From assembly GCA_029851415.1 (NCBI GenBank), contig CM056742.1, positions 190,817,344 through 190,881,343 of the forward strand: 64,000 nucleotides of DNA, written 5' to 3'. Under the pieces are notes generated by a model that had not been told where the DNA came from, made no database searches, and worked only from the letters and a program-made list of their open reading frames with translations. Positions 52,401-64,000 of this stretch are shown here, piece by piece. Origin of the DNA: Eretmocerus hayati (taxonomy: Eukaryota; Arthropoda; Insecta; Hymenoptera; Aphelinidae). Position 1 is the stretch's first letter. Each line of letters starts with the position of its first letter. Both the position numbers and the translations under genes were made by a program.

Positions 52401-55400
52401 ATTCATTAAAGTAAAATATTCTGATAGTTAACCTAACGAAATTGTTGCAAAGCGTTGCAAGCAATAACTGGGTGCTTACTTCTTGAAGTTACCAAATGAG
52501 AATTTCAAGTATGCCAACATCCTATTCTTTCGTCTCATTCCATCACCAGCGTTGCCAGAAATCAGTCAGTCCCCTGTATAAAACAGCTACACTTTACAAA
52601 AGCAATGAATGCGCACACATCGCATGTAATATAAATAAGAACGCACGAACCATCAGAAGCCAATAGAATCTGGCATTTAAAGATATTTGACTTTGAGAAT
52701 ACTTATATTGTAGAGCTTAAAACATGTCATCGATGAATGACCTATTTCCACTATGTTTTCTTAGCATGAGCCCTTGTGGGCAATACCAAAGTCTGTAACT
52801 CTAAAGCCATTAAGCATCCAACTGTACACCTTCAGATATCGTCTTTGGGGGTTGGATGAGACTGTTCACCAAAACCAGAGACCTACATCTCGTGCAGCCC
52901 TGGTTAGCTGAAATCGATATAAGTTTCGCAAAAAATTTACGTTATTTTTGTGCCTCCACGCTACTTCTCTGTACCATTGCCATAATCCATAACCCATCAT
53001 TCACCAACCTACCCATGACCTATACGGCCACCCGACCACGGACCCACCCACCCATCTACCCACTCATCCACCCATCCATGATATTTCAGTCCTTCCACTT
53101 AGGCAACCAGATACGAAGGTTCCGGACGAACAAAATTTAGACTGGCGCTTAATTATTGGAAAAAAAAAATTGATGATGCAATTACATTGGAATGCCTCAC
53201 AGAGTATCCAAAATAACACACGACGTAACCAGTGAATGAATCGAACAATCTTTTACCAATTCCTCATAACACATTCCCACCAATTCACCAACCCGTGTCC
53301 CACACGGCCACTGTTCCACCTATCCATGACCCATACGACCACCCGATCACAGACCCACTCATCGACCCATCACCCACGGATTCACAAACCTTCCCATGAC
53401 TCATACGGCCACCCAATCACCGAATAAAAACCAACTGGACCAAACTAGAGCAAACTACACCGGATGAGGCCTAGGTACACGTAATCAGACCTATTTCCAG
53501 CATTTCTAATCCCATGACTATGCTTCATTTCTGATAATTCATTCCTCATCACAGACTCCGCAGAACTCGCTCCTCATAACCCGAGTTCCTCATAACTCGA
53601 GTTCCTCATGACTCGAGTTCCTCATGACTCGAGTTCCTCATGACTCGAGTTCCTCATGACTCGAGTTCCTCATGACTCGAGTTCCTCATGACTCGAGTTC
53701 TTCATGACTCGAGTTCTTCATGACTCGAGTTCCTCATAACTCGAGTTCCTCATGACTCGAGTTCCTCATGACTCGAGTTCCTCATGACTCGAGTTCCTCA
53801 TAACTCATGACTCGTTCTTCACAGGTGTTTATACCTCATCCTCCATAATTTGTGCCTCATACCTCATAGCAATCCATCCATCCATCCATAAATCGACTCA
53901 CCCACCCACCACCCTACCCAACCATCCACCCACCCATTACACTTCACCCCTTCCGAAAAGGCGACCCGATATGCGGCATGTGGACGGACAAATTTTGCCT
54001 GGTTCCTTAATTGTTATAATCCTTGGTGAATCAAACCGCCGAAGAAAATTAGCATTGAGAAGATTCTTTGAGTTAATACGTTCGCTACGGTGAGGCCCAC
54101 CGGTGGACCCCGCGTGTCTTTCCCCCAGTGCTGAGAATTTCGGCCTTATGGGAAATAACATTGAGCGGGGCCCACCGGTGGGCCCCGCCGCACCTGGAGG
54201 AAGATAATCGATTTCAGCCTCCGCAGCGAACGTGTTAATAAGATTCAGAAGAGATTGATTTTCGAAAAATCATGGGACCCACCCGGGGGGTCGTTCTCGA
54301 CTCTCATCTGGATCGTGGAGATTTTCTTCTGTACTCAAAACCAACTCACCAGAGGACGAACAGTCCCATGACGGCGTTGACAGGACATCCCAGAGGTAGT
54401 GGCTGCAGACCGTGCTCGTACCGGCCCAACCTTGGGCCCAGCATTATTGCACACGCCAGCGCTGAAACACGAAACTCGCATCTATATCGGCCCGAAAATT
54501 ACTTTCCCGTCATTTTACTAAGAGCTCTTTCCCAGGCGATCATGGAAAGAACTCGGATAATCCACGTGCTGCAACTTTTGTATAACATTCTGTTTCAACC
54601 CCTAACAAAAGGATGATGACCTTGGAGCATATCGCACACAATTATAGTTGTAATTTAATTCCATAACCACATCAGAGTGCAACTAAAGATGAGCATTTAG
54701 ACCCTTTTGTCTGTGTCGAAATGCAAATAAAATGATTCAAGATGTGCCAACCGTGGGCTTGAGTCTGACACAACCTTTCAGTCTGGTGGTGCATTTTTCA
54801 AACTTTTTCTGTGTTTGATTCATCAAAATGTTTTGGTTAGCCTAGAGCTATCATCCTAATTGTTTGGGATGAACCGTCATACACGACGTTTGATCAAACT
54901 TTTCCATTATTTTCAAAAACCACGGTAGTCGCCCAAGAAGTTTGCTACAATATTTGCCCGTGTATCCACCAAAACATCGTTGTAACTCATCTATTAGCTT
55001 GGCCTGAGGCCAATAAATGTTGGAGTGCCTCCTAGCTCATACTGTAGCAATCGAAAATCAAATGAGCCTCAAAAGAATTTTGAAACCGAATGACTAAGGC
55101 TTCTCAAGTTCCGAGTGGCTTTCAGCACGTTTACCCATAGCCCAAGCTCACGTGAAAATGTGGCTTGCAAAAAATATTTCCAAGTTATTATTGACTTGTA
55201 AAAGTGTGTACAAATCAAATGACGTTGATCAACTCGCAATTTTGACCGCACAAAATGATCAAATATGATGATGATTAAATTGTGAGATAAAACGGCGAAG
55301 CTTGATGATCCGATGCTGATGACTATATCTTTCCACAATCTGGCTTCTTCCAACTAGCTTCACTTCATTTATGCGACTGGCAACGATGACTCATTTAGGG

Positions 55401-57361
55401 TCTAATCTGACCAGTATACACTTCAAATTTCTCCATATTAGTCCGGAGTTCCGTAGAGTTTCGTTTCAGGTTTGCAATGATGTAGAAACCTGCTCCTGTG
55501 AATTTGTGCGTGCATTGCCTCGATATTAGAAGCTGATATACTAGTTTATGATGCTACTATTACCAAAGTTGCTAGAGACATTGAAATGAAATCTACTTAG
55601 AGATTCGCCAAGATACAAAACTCGTCGTTGTTCAGAATATGACTGTGAATTTATGAAAATGTACGCGTTTCTATCATTTACTTAATGTATTCATCGATAC
55701 ATCTTTGATAAGTTCTTGTAGCCGTATCGGTACAATATGTGATTCAATGTATTCTCTGAAAGCATTCCTCACGTTGGCGACCACTACTACTTACCTGTGT
55801 TATGAGCTTCTAAAATGAATATCAAAATTACACTTCCAATTAGTTTGTTTGTTACGAAAACCAAACGCTGAGTAATTTCAGAGTAATTCTCCCGTTTGTG
55901 CGATAAAGGACCAATTAGTCATCGTGCAATTAGTAACAAGTGTAACTCATCAGCCGATTCGGACAAATTGTTGATTTACCGGACACTCCACCGACCAAAT
56001 GTACAGTCGCTGAGCCAGCGATGTCCACTGCTCCCAAATTTTTCAGGAACCCGTGGTCTCCCCAAACCCAACCGGCAGGCATGCAGTACACGATCGTGTT
56101 GAAAAATGAAAACAAGCAATAAGCTCGGAAATTGCACCTGAAAAAAGATAGTTCGTCCCTTCAACGACGTAAGTATATAAGGACACAGAGCGTCAAGCAA
56201 ATCAACGGAGACGCCCGCAAATGCATCCAAATTCCATCAAATTCTTTCCTGCGACTCAACTTTGTTTCATCTGTAATCTGAGTGCGGATTATCGTGTCGT
56301 GATGCGAGAACGATGCAAACGCGTCAGCGATGCTTTTACGTAAAGATCGGTCTGTTCGAGGTAGCATTTCCGCTCGTAAGGAGTACTTTTTTCAATTGCT
56401 ACTGGCTGCTAATCAACTCCGAGCTTCACAATGTCGAAGCTCGATCTCAGCCGCTGAACGAAACCTGTCATATCAGACTGTTGATGGGTACAAAACGAAG
56501 GAAAGGCTTGAAGTGATGCCCGATGAGAATCTGTGTCCAGTAAAAACGAAGAATTTGATGCCTATTGAAAATGAATTCTCACTTCGTTCTTTAAATTTCT
56601 TCGACTGACATTTCAGTGGATGGATGTCAGGACTGGATTTGACTCTAAAGTCAGTCGGATGAATTTAGAGATAAGAAAAAGCCAGCTGAGGTACCTATTT
56701 TTATTCTCAATCATTTGTATCGGCGAATTAGAGTATATAATTGGTCGGTATACCGTTCGGCCATGGCACCGCTCACGATGGTCGTCGACGTCGTGGCGAA
56801 GCTCAACTGGAAAACGAAACTGGCGCAAACGGGCCCAAAAAGCTCATCGTCGATCGCGGGATCTATCATGTAGGCTCCCGTGCCGACTATGGGATTGTTC
56901 GGCTCGTCCATTCCAAAGCTCACTCCGAAGCCAAAAATCCAATACGTCAGTCCACCCAGTACGATGTCGATCACGTTCTTCATCATTATGTTGACTTCGT
57001 TCTTCAGAGAGACGCAGCCGGACTCCAACATTCCGAAGCCTATTGGAATTATTTTTACTTTGACAAGGACTCAAGGACCCACCAACATGAGACCCCTGAT
57101 ATTCGAACTTCCGAGTATCGCTCTATCGTTCGTGTCATCGAGCCACACGCCTTCTTTCCGCACTCGCAATGAGAAACATCTGAACGCTCGGTTCGATCCA
57201 ACTCCGCGATATCTCATTCGAACAAGACCGACTGTACCTGTCTGCATGGTGAGTATGATGAAAGCATTTGAAACAATCCAACAGCTATCTTCCTGAGTTA
57301 GATTAAAGACTGAATTGACGTAGCGAGCAGCTGAGGCGTTCGTCGAATTTTGAAAATCCAT
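46487..57361 (-). CDS. ammonium transporter, Amt type (11 exons, 529 aa)
   Basis: Plasma-membrane Amt/Mep/Rh-family channel-like protein moving ammonium or ammonia. Exons in transcript order: 57361-57238, 57039-56754, 56137-55980, 54461-54350, 49765-49560, 49520-49353, 49025-48930, 48810-48722, 48619-48530, 48350-48263, 46659-46487; total 1590 bp, all phases consistent. The pore twin histidines are visible: H183 (in DIAGSATVHLVGG, with D175) and H351 (in DDPVGASATHG). MQTGFGMLESG begins the first conserved segment, and the NFRAY signature and the GGWALLG helix follow. The cytosolic tail has the usual GVSRAIS and GTNPG turns, then a basic end. The exon 6 acceptor could alternatively be 9 nt downstream. 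An extracellular N-linked site (NST) lies near residue 5. Confidence 0.95.
47353..47480. mobile_element. 128-bp palindromic MITE (Amt intron 10)
   Basis: Inverted ends CCCTGGTAGAAATT on both sides, inner shared TGTAACACATTA, and a centre with repeated ATGGC/GGCCA words. No coding capacity. Confidence 0.85.
47845..48152. repeat. inverted repeat pair around ~250 bp (Amt intron 10)
   Basis: GAGTGACTTGAATCGATCTTGGAG (about 47850) is inverted at 48123-48150. A small palindrome ATATCACACACACAGTGTGTGATAT lies just inside the right arm near 48078. Probably a non-autonomous element. Confidence 0.7.
49880..50392. repeat. ~510-bp palindromic element (Amt intron 4)
   Basis: Left arm words CTCGGACCCAGATCAACGTAG and GTGGCCCAAGCAGCTGAA recur inverted at about 50285-50305 and 50195-50210. 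Arms are about 200 bp and diverged, spacer about 110 bp. Confidence 0.8.
50393..51099. other. Amt intron 4, unassigned
   Basis: AT-rich intronic DNA without recognised features. Confidence 0.4.
51100..51480 (+). repeat. degenerate ~11-bp tandem array, ACTAGACCGAA type
   Basis: Dozens of imperfect units (AACTAGACCGA, AATTAGACCGA, AACTAGACTGA) in direct orientation. It resumes at 51960-52175 after an interposed hairpin block, with stray units near 53430-53490. Confidence 0.9.
51707..51757 (-). mobile_element. poly-T tract between 16-bp direct repeats (poly-A-only retroposition scar)
   Basis: ATTAATTATGACACTC occurs at 51707-51722 and again at 51742-51757 with only T19 between. That is the pattern expected of an insertion consisting of almost nothing but a poly-A tail on the minus strand. 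Confidence 0.75.
51805..51963. repeat. long hairpin with ~40-bp nearly perfect arms
   Basis: TTTGATCGGTCTTTGCGAGT (51818 region) through AGTCAGCTGGTA is inverted exactly at about 51918-51952 (ACCAGCTGACTTTAACTCGC). The loop of about 60 bp is itself partly complementary. Confidence 0.85.
51960..52175 (+). repeat. second block of the ACTAGACCGAA-type array
   Basis: Same degenerate unit and orientation as 51100-51480. Confidence 0.85.
52180..53500. repeat. CCCAT/CCACC-rich simple sequence patches in Amt intron 4
   Basis: 52190-52300, 52985-53085 and 53275-53425 are low-complexity patches of CCATCCA/CCCACC/ACCCAT words separated by unremarkable AT-rich DNA. Confidence 0.6.
53566..53817 (+). repeat. 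16-bp minisatellite, unit GAGTTCCTCATGACTC (about 15 copies)
   Basis: Tandem direct repeats, several consecutive units identical; variants are CATAACTC and TTCTTCATG. Lies in Amt intron 4. Confidence 0.95.
54073..54238. mobile_element. ~158-bp piggyBac-like MITE flanked by TTAA
   Basis: TTAA at 54073-54076 and 54235-54238 immediately flank inverted ends TACGTTCGCTACGG and (reversed) CACGTTCGCTGCGG. Inside, GGCCCACCGGTGG occurs twice. TTAA duplication with short inverted ends is typical of piggyBac derivatives. Confidence 0.82.
54462..55979. other. Amt intron 3
   Basis: AT-rich intron with no identified element. Confidence 0.4.
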
Positions 57362-57998
57362 CTCGTGCTACCAGAAAGTCTTTCGCTCTGTCGTGCAAAC
57401 TTTGTAATGCCAACTGATCGGGTAGATCAGAGTTCACATCACGAACGGACAATGTGTCGTGACCGGCGGAGAAAACACATGAATTAATAATAACCGATGA
57501 GTGGTCACGGGCAAATTATATCAAGGATAGAACATTATCACGAGACACGATGAAAGGTCACAAATAAATTTAGATTATGGATTTTCAGATTTTCTCTCTT
57601 TTTTTATTGGCCCACAACCAGCCGTTACATAAATTTCTTTCTGCATCATTATCATTAAAAGTTTCCATCCCGTTCTAAGACAACGATCGAATAATCAAAA
57701 TTCATGGGTACCATACGGATATTTAGGAATATGCGTTCATCCTAAAATGATGAAACAATATCACAACGATAAATCTATCAATATACTCTCTTTTTTCAAT
57801 ATGGTAATTAACGTAAAAATTAAAAAAAAAATTGATTGCATAACACAAAGCCACTGCTATTTTTTGGACAATAGCGAGAGGAAATGTTCATTATTACAAC
57901 TAAAGTGTAATTTTGCTTATTGATTGCTTTTTTCAAACTTTTTTCAGCCAAAAGTTATCGCAGACAATTGCAACAAATTTACGTGGCTTGTGATAATT
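57362..57998. other. spacer between the GABARAP 3' end and the Amt 5' end
   Basis: 57362-57600 is likely the Amt 5' UTR/promoter; the rest is AT-rich spacer. Both flanking genes read on the minus strand, so the Amt promoter lies downstream of GABARAP. Confidence 0.4.
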
Positions 57999-58004
57999 TT
58001 TATT
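57999..58004 (-). terminator. candidate polyadenylation signal of GABARAP
   Basis: AATAAA on the minus strand about 300 nt downstream of the GABARAP stop. Confidence 0.3.
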
Positions 58005-58299
58005 TTCACTCTACACACATTAATTTGTTAACTTTTCTTCTGAAAGCGACGCAACACAAAGCCTGAGAGCGGATACGTCAATTACAAAAGATAAATCTAG
58101 AAACGCTCATTACGATAAACGAGCGTGTAATACAATGTACACATCATGATTTTCAGCATTTCAATGGAGGGTCGAGGAGTGTACTGTTATCATTCCACGT
58201 CTGGCGTCGGTAGGGTAGTCTACGTAAGCTCAGTAGATCTTCATTGATTTTGCTTGATGTCGATCTGATTTTGTCGTGATCAAATATTTTCTTGAATAG

Positions 58300-62700
<4,401 letters not shown>

Positions 62701-63732
62701 GAAGACAAATAGGCTCAGGTATATTAGCTGAACTTTGCAACCACGAAATTGAAAATTCGCCCAATCCCGCGACAAGACTCGGTCCTGCTCCTGTCTCGGA
62801 TCTATAGCTCGGTATGGGGTAGCGAAATTAAACACGGGTCGTTCCGAATGGGAACTTTTCACGAACTCGTCGAGTTAGTAACAGCTTTTTTGGAAAACCA
62901 AGCAAGCTCAGTCACATTATCTCAAGCAACAAAGTTCTTCCCGAGGTTTTACTCGGTTTGTATGGGATAGGTATTTTAATAGGTATAGTGAATATCAATG
63001 GTAGAAGTAAAGTTTTTGATGTAAAAATTGCACCCACGCATATTTGTAATCCCCCAATTTTTTTTCGGAAAAGGTGCATTATAAGAGCTCAGTTTTCGAT
63101 TGTCGTTATTCGTTGGATACAAAGTATGTTCCAAGGCCCAATTTTCCATATATTATTCACGAGGTACTATGGAGCATTGAGTATAATACTCACTTTTTCA
63201 AGATAGTGGCTTAAGAAAAGCAAGTTTAAAATGTAAGAGCAAACTCGAGAAGCTGAGCATATATTGTCCAAGTACCGAAAGTGCTATCAATCCCTGCCTG
63301 ATAAATGCCAGTGTCAGACAACCGGTCTACTTACGCAACATATCTTGGACCATATATTTATAATGATTAGGTACACACCACGACGAGCTCGCGTCGATAC
63401 TGACAGATGTTCCTCACCGAGCCCTTGGCCACCGAGGATGTTTTAATTATACGGTCATGGATTCATAGATTCGGTAAAAGCAATCGTATACCGGAGTGAA
63501 CCTCTCCCATCTAGGTATATATTCATCTATTCGTCATATGATTTGAATTATCCATCATAACATCGATAACGTAAGAGTATGCAAATTGCACATGATCTGA
63601 TGTATATGTGGTCTGATTGCCATAAGGATACGGCGGAGTCCGCTATTATGCTCGGTCCCGTGAATTCCCCAGATCTGCTAAGTCCTTGATGCACTTTATC
63701 AAGGGGATGTCGGAGTCCTATCAATATTGTAC
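62701..63732. other. unassigned AT-rich flank
   Basis: No gene, RNA or repeat recognised. Confidence 0.3.
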
Positions 63733-63899
63733 AGTTACCGACATGGTCGAGTTTTCGGATTTTTCGATGAATTTTTGAGATATCAAAAATCTAACAAGTA
63801 ACGCCGATTCTATGAGCCATACAGAATCGGCGTTACTTGGTAGAATCCCGATATCTCGAAAATTCATCGGGAAATCCGAAAACTCGACAATGTCGGTAT
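63733..63899. mobile_element. ~167-bp palindromic MITE
   Basis: Ends GTTACCGACATGGTCGAGTT and the inverse of GATACCGACATTGTCGAGTT. The arms run to the centre near 63815, where AGAATCGGCGTTACTTG faces its inverse. Confidence 0.87.
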
Positions 63900-64000
63900 C
63901 CGGTATCCTCTTATAATACGGAATCCGGATAAGACGAAAGGATTTACCCGGTTCCTTGAGTTTTGACTGTAATAAAAAAATCAGGAAGACTGGAGATCCG

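Noticed and set aside
53566..53817. CRISPR-like array
   Set aside because: Units are contiguous 16-bp tandem repeats with no unique spacers, in a eukaryotic intron.

Overview
The window is intron-rich animal nuclear DNA: five protein genes with GT-AG introns, little coding sequence and many inverted-repeat mobile elements. The protein types (a long-N-terminal SV2-like transporter, an Amt-type ammonium transporter, RNF113, ORC4, a 117-residue GABARAP) and the AT-rich, MITE-laden background suggest an insect, plausibly a hymenopteran. The order-level guess is inference only. I see no rRNA, no intact tRNA, no CRISPR array and no bacterial operon structure.

Layout. 1229-7370 (-): complete 10-exon SV2-like transporter gene (701 aa). 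7371-29905: about 22 kb without a recognisable protein gene, holding GC-richer unique blocks, a 423-bp MITE, a >3 kb palindrome carrying two younger insertions, a 330-bp tandem repeat and a long hairpin. 29906-31537 (-): complete 6-exon RNF113A/Cwc24-type splicing factor (319 aa). 31922-40331: an 8.4-kb element with nearly identical ~385-bp terminal inverted repeats and a 9-bp target duplication, filled with older palindromes and MITEs. 40981-42695 (+): complete ORC4 (450 aa) with a non-coding first exon ending at 40580. 43371-43894 (-): doubtful gene or pseudogene. 46487-57361 (-): complete 11-exon ammonium transporter (529 aa), whose 4.6-kb fourth intron is full of satellites and hairpins. 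58300-62159 (-): complete 3-exon GABARAP/Atg8 (117 aa), with a 1.06-kb repeat in its first intron. 62160-64000: 5' flank plus one palindromic element.

All five gene models were built by hand from splice signals. In each, exon lengths sum to a multiple of three and codon phase is preserved across every junction. The genes act in separate housekeeping or neuronal roles (vesicle/solute transport, pre-mRNA splicing, replication origin licensing, ammonium transport, autophagy) and form no pathway.

The most notable point is the 8.4-kb Mutator-like element. It sits between the 5' ends of the divergent RNF113A and ORC4 genes. Removing it leaves only about 0.6 kb between the RNF113A start codon and the ORC4 first splice donor, so it appears to have split a compact bidirectional promoter, and its near-identical ends suggest this was recent.
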